Part shown: positions 27,501 to 39,500 of the stretch, piece after piece | Numbering within the stretch: position 1 is the first letter of the stretch | Layout: every line of letters starts with the position of its first letter | The notes under the pieces: model-generated | Databases searched by the model: none | What the model saw: the letters and a program-made list of their open reading frames with translations, nothing else | Told to the model about the DNA's origin: nothing | Source of the DNA: Cyclina sinensis | Lineage: Eukaryota; Mollusca; Bivalvia; Venerida; Veneridae | NCBI GenBank assembly: GCA_012932295.1 | Contig: JAAONU010000019.1 | Coordinates: forward strand, 24,685,908-24,749,907 | DNA: 64,000 bases | Direction of reading: 5' to 3' | Position numbers and translations under genes: made by a program

Positions 27501-29399
27501 ACGGAACAGCGAACATTGCAGACTATGATCAGATTTCATAGGTGTGTTGGAATGATCTACAGAAGCAGGGAAAAGCTGAAGATTTAAGAGTGTGGATTAC
27601 TAACCATTTTTAAAATAAATATATCAGATGTTGCATTCATGTTCAAAGAGAGAGAAAATGGTTGAAATCTTCATGTCCGACCAATGATGTAATTGACGGA
27701 AAATCAGCATCCTTGAAAACTGAAAATTTTCTGACGAATGCCAGACAGACTTAGATTTCATTTAAAAAAACGGACATAGGCAAAATCCAAAGTCCTAAAA
27801 AATAGTTGAAACTGGATATAGTGCAGACACGAGGAAACCGTGGATCGATGTTAGATTGCCATACAAAGGAAACTTAAAAAACTGTAATCACTTTTTGACC
27901 TACATGAAAGGAACGTTTTATAGAGCCTATATTAATATCAATATTGTTATAGGAAGTAACGGGCCGTAAAGTCGAAACTTACATGTCGATCAGTTACAAA
28001 GTAAGAGATTCTGATAGAGTTATGCGGTTATATGTATAAAACAGCTGCATTTAACTGAACACTTACCGGATGTTTTACAAACGCTTACTTCGGAAACTGT
28101 ATTATTTCCGCTAATGGTATCTGGACATGGGCCAGTTCCCGAACATGTAGCACAGATTTCCTTGTCTTCCTGTTTTAATGGAAAGGCAAATAAAGTCCAA
28201 TATGTAGCAATTTGTACAAACATATATTAATGTTACTGATATATTACATCGTGTCAAAAACTAAGGTATAACTATTTATGTATCTATGTCTGATTTCCTA
28301 TAACAGTTTCTTTCTAAGTGTCCCATAAAGAGTTTGGCAAAGAAAACTGAAATTGAACATGTCTTTTCTATTTTTCCATCGCTCAGTACAAGGACTGGAG
28401 GCAAACCATTAGTTGTTGTTCACTATTATGCTATAATCGCATTTGAACACATAATGTACTCCGGACCTATGGCCCTCCGGCTATATGCACGACAACAGGC
28501 GATTTTCTTTTTGCTCAATGGCAAGCATCAAACTATGTATAGTAAATAAACCTCGTATTATCTGTGACACAACTTTAATCATGTTGCTCATATAACACTG
28601 ACACTTTCAACAATGATTCAAGTTTGGCTGATAATAAACACTACTTCAACAAGATATTATTTTTTTATGTTTGTTTATGTACACTGCTCAAAAAAGATTA
28701 AAGGAGCGCCCATATCATCTGATCATACCCTGTGGTATGGCATCCCATTCTGCTACAAGAGCATGAGAAAACGTCACGGACGTTCTGTACAGGGTTCAGA
28801 CGCAAAGAAAGTCTATGAGAAAGCATGTCCCAGACATGCTGTATAGGGTTAAGATCGGGAGACCTCGCTAGCCAGTCTATGACCTCAATACCTTCATCAT
28901 CAGAGAAGTTCCGGACGATTCTTGCAGTGTGTGCTCGAGCATTATCTTGCACTAAACGAAAAGTTTCACCAATTGTACCAGCATATGGCCTAACAATTGG
29001 TTCTTTGATAGTGTTCATATCCTGGACACTGTCTCTGTTCAAGAATGTGCCTGTTGGCGATAAAAATGCCGATTGTTTTTGTTAAAAGAACGATTTTGTT
29101 ATTTCTGTAAAAGATATTCATAAATCTACTCAACGCGTATGGTATTTTATTGATTATATGGGCGCTCCTTTAATTATTTTGAGCAGTGTATTTTAAACAA
29201 AATACTTTTTCTCCTTAGAATGCACTGTTCTTGTAATGCCATTGTGTTCTGTTACATTTTAAGAAAGTACAATTTCAACAAAATACAATTTATATCGTGA
29301 AAGAACTTATCGTATAGCTAACTGTAACCAAATTTAGTTTCGAGACTAAACGAGAGATACATCGACCTATACGACTTACTATTGAGCAATGTTACTTAA

Positions 29400-29433
<34 letters not shown>

Positions 29434-32400
29434 TTTTTCCTGCAGTGTTACTTAACATACCAACCGAAAATCTTAGCCGACAGCCAAACTTGCCCAGCAC
29501 TACAATGAAACTGCATATTTTATTACTGCTTATTGTTTTAATTTATCATTATTTTAACATTAAAGCATTTGTTCAGATTTAGATCTAGTATTGTACTGAG
29601 CGGAAAAGTAAAACCAACATTTAATATTTTAAACAATAATACGCATAAGCCAGCTTCTGAAATCTAGTAGATTTTAGATCTATAGCGAAGCATGGATAAA
29701 GATTTTCATTTAAGAATTGCTGTTATTATTCGTAGTATTGAACCAGTCGATATATATCTAATTCTTCCATATCTAATGCAGTGGTTTTACATTATTTTAC
29801 ATTCATTTCAGAATTACACCATGGTGTGTACATGTAAGAGAAAAAGGGACAACAACACGTGTTAGATCACTACAACAGAAACAGTACTTCTGCAGGATCA
29901 AAGAAAACAAAGCAGTTGGTTGATACACAAGATTATTATGCAAGATTATCTGAAAAAAGTTTAACAAGTTCCACAAATCGAAAAGATCTTTATCAAATAT
30001 GAAATTTGGGTATCAAAGCACTAGACAAGATGTTTTTTGGTTTTTTTTTCAGAAGAAAATGACGAATTTAAAGCTTGCATATCATCAATTTACTTCGTAC
30101 TTTCTCCAAATGTAGTAGACATAATTATCCCTCTACGCTATTTCAAAGAAAGCTGAGTTTTCCCCTGAATCAGTAAAACCCCACCGAAGGCACCCACACG
30201 CAAGATACCATTTGGAAACGGGAAACGCAGAAAGACTTGTACTCTAACCAATACCCTAGAAAAAACAACAGCTGAGTACAGTAAGTTAAAACGGAAGACT
30301 ACAAAAAGCAAGTCACACAAAACATGGAATCAAACAAAAGAGCTGAAATGGGATAAACCAATAGAGTAGTCAAGCAAAATCAAAAACAATTCAAAAAGTA
30401 AATCAACCAGACGCAAGACAAAAACTAAGACAGTGCAAACTAGTATTTTGTTTGTCTTTAGAGCTGAGATAACAGTTAGCCTAATGAGAAATGGATCGAA
30501 TGCACTGTTGGCAAAATGTGGTCGCATGAGGAATATGCAGACACAAGAGGCTGTTTTTACATGTGCCGTACCTGTGATTCCGATACGGATTAGAGGACAA
30601 TGAAAATGGTATCTAGAGTGTGAGAAAGGGAGATTCTAAATTTCTATAGGGTTTCAGAATTTCAATGAGTTTAATAAGTCCAAGTTCGATGTAAATATAA
30701 ACACATACGCGGGCGCAAACATGCTGTTGCTCAAAGTAATAAAACTATTATCATGTTTAAAGTTAAAAAAAAATGTTTTACTTTTTCGATCTAAAAATCA
30801 GTTCTGCAAAACATAAACATTTAACAGCAAAGTTCCTGTGAACCGAGGTTGCCCTTTGGGGTGGCCAAAACTTGCCCCGTCGGCAATCTCGACCTAATCA
30901 CTTTGAGCAGAAATTGCACTTACGAAAACAGAGAAACACTATTAAGAATACTAGGGCTTATACGGCCCCATCATGTATTACCTAATACATTTATAAAATG
31001 CAACTTTTCTAAAATGGGGCCGTACTAGCCCATGCGTCCCCTAAAGATAACCATTTGACGCCATAATAGTAAGTGTACTTTCAAAATAGAGCTGAGAACG
31101 GACGTTTCAGCCTGAGAGCCATAATGCAATAGACGTACTAGGACTAAATTGTTACTTAATAATTTTTATAAGGCAAACATGAAAAGTACTGGGCCGAACA
31201 AGCAATTTTAAGTTTTCTACATCTGGTGACGTCATCAAACTATCGAAGAAGACCAGCTGTTGGCCTCTTTTATATTAGAAACTTTTCTGTTTTTCTATGA
31301 TAAGTAGGTTTGTACTTTAAAATGTGAATAAATCAGCTGCATAACATCTGGTCTGTATTTTTTTTAATACGTAAAACGGTCACATTATAACATGTTTTGA
31401 AACGTCTTTATTGCGTCATAATGCCCCTTGAAACGCATATGTGACTGCTTATCAACATCGTTTATATAAAAAACTGAGAGTAGAAAAGATTACCAAGTGT
31501 TAGTCATCTTTCGTGGCAATTTCATCTAAATATTGTTAAGGGTTTTAGGGAGAGAAGAAAACGCTACAGACTTCATCACAGGTGTGACTGTTTATGTTTA
31601 AAGCTACTTTATCAACATGTATCATTACCTTAACTTATATTTTAGTAAATGATCTGTAACGTTTAACTCACAAGATCCCATATTTTAGTAAAAGATCTGT
31701 AACGTTTAACTCACAAGATCCCATATTTTAGTAAATGATCTGTAACGTTTAACTCACAAGATCCCATATTTTAGTAAAAGATCTGTAACGTTTAACTCAC
31801 AAGATCCCATATTTTAGTAAAAGATCTGTAACGTTTAACTCACAAGATCCCATATTTTAGTAAAAGATCTGTAACGTTTAACTCACAAGATCCCATATTT
31901 TAGTAAAAGATCTGTAACGTTTAACTCACAAGATCCCATATTTTAGTAAATGATCTGTAACGTTTAACTCACAAGATCCCATATTTTAGTAAAAGATCTG
32001 TAACGTTTAACTCACAAGATCCCATATTTTAGTAAAAGATCTGTAATGTTTAACTCACAAGATCCCATATTTTAGTAAAAGATCTGTAACGTTTAACTCA
32101 CAAGATCCCATTCTTCTTTAATCCCAAACAAGAATCCTGGCTTATCAGCCATCCTTGATTTTACTGCTTCCGCAGTCAAAGTAACAGCGCCGTCAACTGC
32201 CAAAAGAAAACATGTATTTGCACGCGCCATGAAATTGACAAACTGGCACCGTCTCCTTGTCTTGCAGTTCTCAATACATCCCCGGATGTTAACCCGCGAA
32301 AATATGTGAAAAACATGTATATCTGTGTTGCTTGGAGTTTCAGTGTCCAAAATCTTAGAGATGTAAACATTGTCTAGAGCAAATACGGATCCAAATAAAA

Positions 32401-32434
32401 TACCGTGCAACAGGATTTCAGGTAGACCTCTCAT
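21289..32434 (-). CDS. Secreted PAN/apple - CCP(x5) - C-type lectin gene
   Basis: Ten exons: 32434-32102, 28169-28067, 26696-26529, 25656-25489, 25148-24990, 24360-24193, 23709-23551, 23243-23167, 22249-22159, 21521-21289. Their lengths add to 1659 bp (552 residues plus stop) with no phase conflict. Order: signal peptide (residues 1-20), PAN/apple-like domain, Cys-containing linker, five CCP/sushi domains, one C-type lectin domain. The lectin domain keeps the calcium-site motifs QPD and WND. In this family QPD usually goes with galactose/GalNAc binding, so a soluble pattern-recognition or agglutinating lectin is likely. No transmembrane segment follows. Joining the PAN exon to the rest across a 3.9-kb intron is inferred from orientation, a phase-0 match and the lack of another partner. 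Confidence 0.85.
22159..22249 (-). CDS. Lectin gene exon 9: middle of C-type lectin domain
   Basis: A 91-bp exon, acceptor TTTGCAG, donor GATG|GTAAGA. Encodes SYCESLGYHLVDINSSGEQ then FVEDLC, the C-type lectin block around the third cysteine. Starts in phase 0, ends in phase 1. Confidence 0.87.
22735..22795. repeat. CACG/CA microsatellite
   Basis: ACGCACGC runs followed by CACACACA, in the lectin gene intron between exons 8 and 9. Confidence 0.9.
22835..23060. repeat. Degenerate 45-bp minisatellite (five units)
   Basis: Units start CTGGTACC or close variants at 22835, 22879, 22924, 22970 and 23016, each with a second GTACCA/GTACTA about 30 bases later. It lies in an intron of the lectin gene. 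Confidence 0.75.
23167..23243 (-). CDS. Lectin gene exon 8: start of C-type lectin domain
   Basis: A 77-bp exon, acceptor AATCTAG, donor AAAG|GTTAGT. Encodes CEFGYMYRSSCYK and NWKTWYNAK, the usual C-type lectin opening with the first disulfide pair and a TW..A helix. Too short to be noticed as an open frame. Confidence 0.87.
23551..23709 (-). CDS. Lectin gene exon 7: CCP/sushi domain 5 (type B, GC-AG intron follows)
   Basis: A 159-bp exon: CGDPAPSNGAANGTN, SVLKITCNPR, NAVISCQADGTW, SPTCG. It ends TGTG|GCAAGT, the same GC donor as the other type B exon, and again only GC keeps the frame into the lectin domain. Confidence 0.88.
24193..24360 (-). CDS. Lectin gene exon 6: CCP/sushi domain 4 (type A)
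   Basis: A 168-bp phase 1-1 exon: CGELTITNGQFSAVSGTE, SAALSCNSGH, SGDTLITCT, YGWDGSASC. Acceptor TTTCAG, donor ATAG|GTACGT. Near-copy of the type A exon at 25489-25656. Confidence 0.9.
24990..25148 (-). CDS. Lectin gene exon 5: CCP/sushi domain 3 (type B, GC-AG intron follows)
   Basis: A 159-bp exon: CGDPAPAYGY, SDLTITCNAG, SAIITCQANGTW, RPTCG. Phase requires the exon to end TGTG with a GC donor (GCAAGT). Using the GT four bases further on would break the frame to the next exon. Confidence 0.88.
25489..25656 (-). CDS. Lectin gene exon 4: CCP/sushi domain 2 (type A)
   Basis: A 168-bp phase 1-1 exon: CGDPSIENGKFSAVSGTE, SATLSCNLGY, SGDTLITCT, AGWDGGATC. Acceptor TTCAG, donor ATAG|GTACAA. Very close to the exon at 24193-24360 (type A repeat). 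Confidence 0.9.
26529..26696 (-). CDS. Lectin gene exon 3: CCP/sushi domain 1
   Basis: A 168-bp phase 1-1 exon with the four CCP cysteines (CPEPS, KYYCDTRF, SVCQDDGQW, FTCVHG) and the conserved Trp before Cys4. Acceptor TTAG, donor CATG|GTAAAA. More diverged from the other four CCPs than they are from their paired copies. Confidence 0.87.
26760..26955. repeat. Degenerate short tandem repeat in lectin intron
   Basis: Variants of TACTTCAATAGACTG followed by TTTTTAT recur about every 35-45 bases in the intron before CCP domain 1. Strongly decayed. Confidence 0.55.
28067..28169 (-). CDS. Lectin gene exon 2: short cysteine-containing linker
   Basis: A 103-bp exon, acceptor TTAAAACAG, donor CATCCG|GTAAGT. 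Encodes EDKEICATCSGTGPCPD and a further Cys. No domain recognised. It starts in phase 0, matching the PAN exon, and ends in phase 1, matching the first CCP exon. Confidence 0.7.
28170..31637. other. Intron 1 of the lectin gene, non-coding
   Basis: Besides the Tc1/mariner remnant at 28682-29188 and a poly-A at 29401-29431, this AT-rich stretch shows no exon, RNA gene or recognised repeat on either strand. Open frames at 30138-30527 have no family features. Confidence 0.5.
28682..29188 (-). mobile_element. Internally deleted Tc1/mariner element with intact inverted ends
   Basis: TA duplications flank a 507-bp element with inverted termini: CACTGCTCAAAAAAGATTAA and, at the right end, TTAATTATTTTGAGCAGTG. 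Both continue into AGGAGCGCCCATAT. Only the C-terminal half of a transposase remains (minus, about 29042-28698), with VQDNARAHTA and SPDLNPIQHVWD. The spacing from the Asp of DNA to the residue in the PIxHVW block is 34, as in the DD34E family, but the last acid is Gln, so catalysis should be lost. The N-terminal DNA-binding part is deleted. A dead or MITE-like copy in an intron. Confidence 0.88.
31638..32110. repeat. 43-bp minisatellite (11 units) carrying a splice donor in each unit
   Basis: Eleven nearly identical 43-bp units, with unit starts every 43 bases from 31638. Read on the minus strand each contains ATGGGATCTTGTGAGT, which is also the end of lectin exon 1 and its donor. The unit nearest the exon overlaps the exon by nine bases. 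Units differ mainly at one position (GTAAATGATC versus GTAAAAGATC). Confidence 0.97.
32102..32434 (-). CDS. Lectin gene exon 1: signal peptide and PAN/apple-like domain
   Basis: ATG at 32434; MRGLPEILLHGILFGSVFA is a plausible secretory signal. The rest has the spacing of a PAN/apple domain: RGCIENCKTRRRCQFVNF, then ANTCFLL. The donor CTT|GTGAGT leaves phase 0. Without splicing the frame stops three codons later. The exon end is the first unit of the 43-bp array that fills the start of the intron. Confidence 0.75.
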
Positions 32435-33340
32435 ATTTTTTTTTCATATAAAATTTGAAGTCGGACTGCTGCAGCAGGACAAAACCAGAAGATAATGAAA
32501 GTTCAGAAACACTGGACACCATCATGGACTCTGTTTACTTTTTGTTAAATTGTCATAGGCTGATAAATGGAGTACTTTTTAATGCGATACCATGATTTAT
32601 TGGCAAACATTGCTTATTAAAGCGTCAACATTAATTTAGAAAATGACAATTGATGAAAATAAACGTTTGTAAATGGTTATCAGTGTAAAACAGGAATTCG
32701 TTTTCCCAATATTTATGAAATACTAAATCTACTTCAAACAAGGTCAAACAGATACCCTCAGCGCATGCCACGAGTCAGAGCTTATGAAACCATTCCAGAT
32801 GTAGGTTAGAACATAAAATGGCAAGACACGCATTTAATGAAAACGTAACGTGACGTTAACTGTACAAATCCTTCTTGGTGTCGTTAGGAGAAACAGAGGA
32901 ATGAAAACGAAAGTGTTACCTAATTGTTAATTTTATCATACTCAAAGTTTGTTAGCATTCAGCCCCAATATTGTTATGAGCATTGCTAGATCAGTTCTAA
33001 GATGGTCTCGAAGGTCACAGTTCGAATCCCAATCAGAACGCTTCGCGCGCATTCTGACAGAGTGACTTATTCCACCTTACCGTTATTTTGTTTCTGCAAT
33101 GCAATTATTTTGCCATTTCTCTAATGTATGTGTAGTATGGAAAACTTCCCACGTATATATCTGACCAGCTTACTTCTACTTCAAATGGGTCTGTACTGTA
33201 TTAGAAAAATATGAATCTTAGAGGATAAAGAATATTTTTGCAAGAAAAAACATAACATATATAACAGATTTAATAAAATCAACTGTTATCTTATTCGGTC
33301 ACATAAAAAAAACCAACAACAACACAGTTATCGACTAAAG

Positions 33341-33583
33341 TCATGTTGGCTGCCTCTCTGTAATAAATATTTCAAGATGTCCGTTGTCAAGAGACGTCCC
33401 CAACTTTTTAGCATCGGAATAATCATCCACCATGTCTATCTCGATTTCTTTGGGGGATTTATAGTCCGGTACAATAGCCCATTCCTGTAGCGTTGCCTCG
33501 CCAAATACACTATACACAATTATGCTAAACACGTTCATACCAGCTGCGACATAAAATACGTTTTGCCACTCATGCCTGAAACC
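33341..33583 (-). CDS. SLC17 gene, exon 11: TM12, tail and stop
   Basis: GFRHEWQNVFYVAAGMNVFS, then YSVFGEATLQEWA and an acidic cytosolic tail ending TERQPT before the stop at 33343-33341. EWQ.VFYIAA..N.FG is typical of the family. A possible polyadenylation signal ATTAAA lies at 33274-33269. Confidence 0.92.
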   Translation of the reverse strand, partial: GFRHEWQNVFYVAAGMNVFSIIVYSVFGEATLQEWAIVPDYKSPKEIEIDMVDDYSDAKKLGTSLDNGHLEIFITERQPT

Positions 33584-36500
33584 CTGTTACGAAAATAAAT
33601 CTGACTAAATGCACGATCTATCAACGGTTAGCGTAGGATATGATTTTAGGGATATCATTATAACCTGATTAGAAATAAACCGGACTGTCAGTCGGCTAGT
33701 GGTGCGAAAAAGAGTCAGCACCTAGGGATTGTATGTTTGGATCTGCAACCAGAACAAAAAAGTTAGGAACAAAACGAACACTGTTACTGTTTCGATAAGG
33801 GACAACGGTAGAAGTGACAATATTGTTAGAAAACTGTTATTCAAGGAAGACAACTCAATGAAACTTATCAATGTCTCTCCGAAATAACATACGATTACAT
33901 GCTGGAACTGCATTCAAAATGTTCCCTTAACAGGGCAAGTCACATGTATTGGATATCTTGTGTATTATTGAGCTTTGTTATATACGTGGTTACTCTCATC
34001 ATGTCTCGAGTCGTAACGATATTAACTTTATGTTACCAGTATTCTGTTACTTCTCCTGACCAAAATACAACTTGACCATTTTTACAGAAGGTGTTAATTT
34101 TTGGATTAAGGGACAAAAAGATGATAAAATGTAATTTAATTTGAACACAGAAACTTTACTTACATTTGGAGTCATCAGACCGGCCGACATGGCTGACAAG
34201 ATCACAGATATAACACTTATAGCATTACCAATTGCAAATGATGTCCCTGAAAATCTAAAAAATATATAATTATGGTTAAACCAAAAGAATTGAATATTGC
34301 CTATTTTTATTGATCAATAATATCAGAACCTATAATCACATTGGCCAGTATAAAACATTTGATAAGAAGATAAAACAAAGCAAATAAATCACATTTGCTG
34401 AGGAGACAAAACCTAGTAAATATACCACATTTGCTTAGGAGACAGCACCTTGCCATTATAACTCATGTGCTAAGGCGACAACACCTGGCAAGTATAACAC
34501 ATAACAGACAAAACCTAGTTAAAGTAACACATTTGCTTAAAAGACAACACCTGACTTGTATAACACATGTGCTAAAGAGGCAACACCGGACCAGTTTAAC
34601 ACATGTGCTAAAGAGGCAACACCGGACCAGTTTAACACAGCAAATACAGCACATCAGCTTAGGAGACAACACCTTACATTAATAACACATGTGCTAAAGA
34701 GGTAACACCGGACCAGTTTAACACAGCAAATACAGCACATTAGCTTAGGAGACAACACCTAACCTTAATAACACATGTGCTAAAGAGGTAACACCGGACT
34801 AGTTTAACACAGCAAATACAGCACATTAGCTTAGGAGACAACACCTAACCTTAATAACACATGTGCTAAAGAGGTAACACCGGACCAGTTTAACACAGCA
34901 AATACAGCACATTAGCTTAGGAGACAACACCTGACCTGTATAACACATGTGCTAAAGAGGTAACACCGGACCAGTTTAACACAGCAAATACAGCACATTA
35001 GCTTAGGAGACAACACCTAACCTTAATAACACATGTGCTAAAGAGGTAACACCGGACCAGTTTAACACAGCAAATACAGCATATTAGCTTAGGAGACAAC
35101 ACCTGACCTGTATAACACATGTGCTAAAGAGACAACACCGGACCAGTTCAACACAGCAAATACAGCACATCAGCTTAGGAGACAACACCTTACATTAATA
35201 ACACATGTGCTAAAGAGGTAACACCGGACCAGTTTAACACAGCAAATACAGCACATCAGCTTAGGAGACAACACCTAACCTTAATAACACATGTGCTAAA
35301 GAGGTAACACCGGACCAGTTTAACACTGCAAATACAGCACATTAGCTTAGGAGACAACACCTGACCTGTATAACACATGTGCTAAAGAGGTAACACCGGA
35401 CCAGTTTAACACAGCAAATACAGCACATTAGCTTAGGAGACAACACCTGACCTGTATAACACATGTGCTCAAGAGGTAACACCGGACCAGTTTAACACAG
35501 CAAATACAGCACATTAGCTTAGGAGACAACACCTAACCTTAATAACACATGTGCTAAAGAGGTAACACCGGACCAGTTTAATACAGCAAATTTCAGCACA
35601 TTAGCTTAGGAGACAACACCTGACCTGTATAACACACGTGCTAAAGAGGTAACACCTGACCAGTATAAAACATGTGCTAAAGTGGCAACACCTGACCAGT
35701 ATAACAAAGCAAATACAGCACATTAGCTTAGGAAACAACACCTGACCTGTATAACACGTGCTAAAGAGGTAACACCTGACCTGTATAACACATGTGCTAA
35801 AGAGACAACACCTGATCAGTATAACACATGTGCTAAAGAGGTAACACCTGACCAGTATAACACATGTGCTATGGAAACAACACCTAGCAAATACAGCACA
35901 TTAGCTTAGGAGACAACGCCTGACCTGTATAACACATGTGCTAAAGAGGTAACACCTGACCAGTATAACACATGTGCTAAAGTGGCAACACCTGACCAGT
36001 ATAACACACGTGCTAAGGAAACAACACCTAGCAAATACAGCACATTAGCTTAGGAGACAACGCCTTGCAAATTTAACACATTTGGTTAGGAGACAACAAC
36101 TGGCCAGTATAACACGTGTGATAAGGAGACATCACCTTGCCAACTGAGCATAATTATGTGCATGATTGCAAATATTGAATTGTATGTGTTTCCGGTAAAT
36201 TCGAATTAAAATTGATGATATATATTTTAGAGCGTCCAAGATCTTCTCAATAATAAACTTGCCCATCTTACGTTGAAATATTTAGCAATATGATTTTATC
36301 AGTATGTTTAAAATTAGTTCAAGAGTTCAGCCTATAGGATAACATATTACAGAGACTTATCTTCAAAATAAAATATTTTTTCTAATTGTTTCAATAATTG
36401 ATGATCTTACATTCCGGCAAAATCAGCATACGAAGGTATAACACCCCCAAATGTCAGACCAATGAAGACACATGCAGTACAGATGAAAATGACCGCGAGA

Positions 36501-39500
36501 TATCGCAGTTCGTGGGTCACTTGTCCTGCACCTATAATACACACTGCAATACCTCCTAGACCTGTAATACAACAGAGGTTTTAATGGAGTGGTTCGCATA
36601 CTAATTTAGAAATAGTGCACACCACAGAGGGCCTCCTTGCGTTATAATGTCCGACCAGTCAGCCGATTTGCATGTTAACTTTTACTGTAATTATAACAAA
36701 ATTGCAGTCCCGCTGCAAAAGCTAATTTTATTCTGTACATTTGACATATTTCTATACTTTGAAGAACAACAAACGAGTCTGGCTGAAATTAAAGACAATG
36801 CAGTTAATGGTTGATAAGTTCTTGACAGCCATATCAAGTTTCACGTTTTTCTTTTTCTTTTTTTTTTAGATGTCGTTTAAGGGACTTCGCCACTAGAAAA
36901 GCTTGTCTGTGTGCTCACAATGTAGGTTTATGTATCCTCACAATATCGTATAACATCTTACTATAATAACTTTCCTCCGAGCACGATAAAAGCCTTGACC
37001 TCACTTCCGGTAGACATCAAGTCCACTAATACAGTTGAAAACTTTAAGAATTACTAAATTTATACTATAATTCTAGGAAACCTCCGGCATACTTTGCCTT
37101 TAGTGAATTTAGTCACAACAACTTACTTATACCATTGAAAACCTTCCGAGTGGCTTGCAATGATAGCAGTTTTTGTTTGACAAATATTGCCGAAAGCTTC
37201 CCTGACAACATCAATGATACGGTACAGAATATGTAAGGCACAGCCGAATATACCCCATTCTAGACAATGAAAGAACAAAATGGAAATCAGCATACTGGCA
37301 CACAAAAACAAATTTAATTTAACTTTATTATTTGTAAAAGATTAAAAAAAGGTTAAAATGCTGCAAACATGGCTTACTCATATAAGTACGGAATATATAT
37401 CGATACAGAATTTAATCAAAAGAAATATTGTTTAATGAAAAGATAAGTAAAGACACGACTAAAATGATAGGGCAATTGCACCAGACAGCACTTCACTAAA
37501 TCGTAAACAATCAGTGGGTCGGTTGCTCTATCCCCCTCTCTTCTATCCTTCGTCTGACTAATCTACACTCACTCACTCATTCACACACGCATGCACGCAC
37601 ACACGCACGCACTCACTCACTCACTCACTCACTCACTCACTCACGCATGCACGCACACACGCACGCACGCACGCACGCACTAACTAACTAACCCACTCAC
37701 TCACGCACGCACACACTCACTCACTCATTCACTCACTCACTCACTCGTCGGTGAAAATAATACAAACATAAAATACTGCATTGTTTGATTAAAAGTTTAC
37801 CTCAGTTATAACATAGGCAAAGACTTCTTTCAGAAAAAGAGGAACGTTGATAATCAGTGTATAATAACTCCAGTTGAAAGAGAAATGCGCAAGAGTCGCT
37901 GCCCACTGGGGTTTTGAGAGTAAAATTGACTTCCACGGAGTCGGTGGTGGTGTTTTCTGTTAACAAAATAACATTTGCAAAAATAATTAGCAAAAGTACA
38001 TACGCATGAATTATAGAAATAGTATTTAGGTATATTTTTGAAGGGAAAACTATAGTAAAAAAAAACAACAGATTACTTTGAAACGAAATCGCCAAGGTGC
38101 GGATGGATTAATTCCATTGGATAGAAATGATATGGAGCAGGTACAGACGTTTTCTCTAGATTACAAAATTACAAAAAATCGCTCTACGCGGAAACAAATA
38201 ATAAAACAACAGTTTTGACGCTAATTCCCTTATTTAGATATTAAATACTGCCGAATTATATTTTCATTCAGCTCTTTCATTGATGTAGAAACCGGAAACA
38301 CATAACCAATAAGTACAAAATAGCTTAACTAGAGAGTCATCGGGAAAAAAACTGTTTTCTGAAAAAGAAAAAGATATTGGTATATCATTGTAACCATGTT
38401 AAATTTCAACTACTTGATATTTCTAGTTAAAACCAGAGAAAAATATATAACACAACAATCCCTGTCCCTTATAAGGTATTAGATACAAAGTTGCAAATTA
38501 CCGAAGGAATCTGTGACGTTAGATGCCTTGTTAAGTATTTCAGTTCTGCTTGGGAAATCCTAGGGTGTTCTGTTGGTGAACTGTGGATCTCGTATAACCA
38601 TACCAGCAACACCACAAATACCAGAGCACCTGTAAACATAAAATGAGTTCTTTTTTTAAATCGTGAGGTATAAGGCACTGTTCACATGGAGTTTTTAGAT
38701 CATTATGTACCAAAGCACTTAATCACATAAAGTGGGTTCTCAGTTCATAAGATACCAGAACGCGCTGTTCACATAAAGTGAGTTTTCAGATCATAAGGTA
38801 CTAGAGCACCTGTTCACATGAGATAGTTTTCAGATACTAAGATACCAGAGCACCTGTTCACATGAAGTGAGTTTTCAGATCATAATATACAACATCTGTT
38901 CACATAAAGTGAATTTATACCAAAGCACCTGTTAAAATAAAGTGTGTTTTCAGATCCTAAGGTACCAAAGCACCTGTTCAAATAAAGTGAGTTTTCAGTC
39001 CATCAGGTACCAGAGCACCCGTTTACATAAAGTGTGTTTTCAGATACTTAGGTACCAGAGCACCTGTTCACATAAATGAGTTTTCAGATCATAAGGTACC
39101 AGAACGCGCTGTTCACATAAAGTAAGTTTTCAGATCCTAAGATACCAGAGCACCTGTTCAAATAAAGTGAGTTTTCAGAACATAAGGTACTAGAGCACCT
39201 GTTTACATAAAGTGAGTTCTCAAACCATAAGGTACTAGAGCACCAGTTCACATAAAGTGAGTTTTCAGACCATGAGGTACTAGAGCACCTGTTCAAATAA
39301 AGTGAGTTTTCAATCCATAAGGTACAAGAGCACCTGTTCAAATAAAGTGAGTTTTCAGACCATAAGGTACCAGAGCACCTGTTCAAATAAAATGAGTTTT
39401 CAGATCATAAGATACTAGAGCACCTGTTCAAATAAAGTGAGTTTTCAGACTATAAGGTACTAGAGCACCTGTTCACATAAACTGAGTTTTCAGATACTAA

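Noticed and set aside
30138..30527. Two 60-65 codon hydrophobic open frames in the lectin intron
   Set aside because: No Met-linked signal or domain, no splice sites, and AT-rich composition.
33003..33040. B-box-like GTTCGAATCCC as a tRNA gene
   Set aside because: No A box or cloverleaf could be folded around it; it may be a SINE fragment or chance.
34236..34254. Alternative acceptor TTTCAG at 34248-34247 for SLC17 exon 10
   Set aside because: It breaks the phase from exon 9 (which ends AT); the TTTTAG acceptor eight bases earlier keeps it.
34395..34682. Repetitive open frames in both strands of the minisatellite
   Set aside because: They arise from the tandem repeat and do not connect to either flanking exon.
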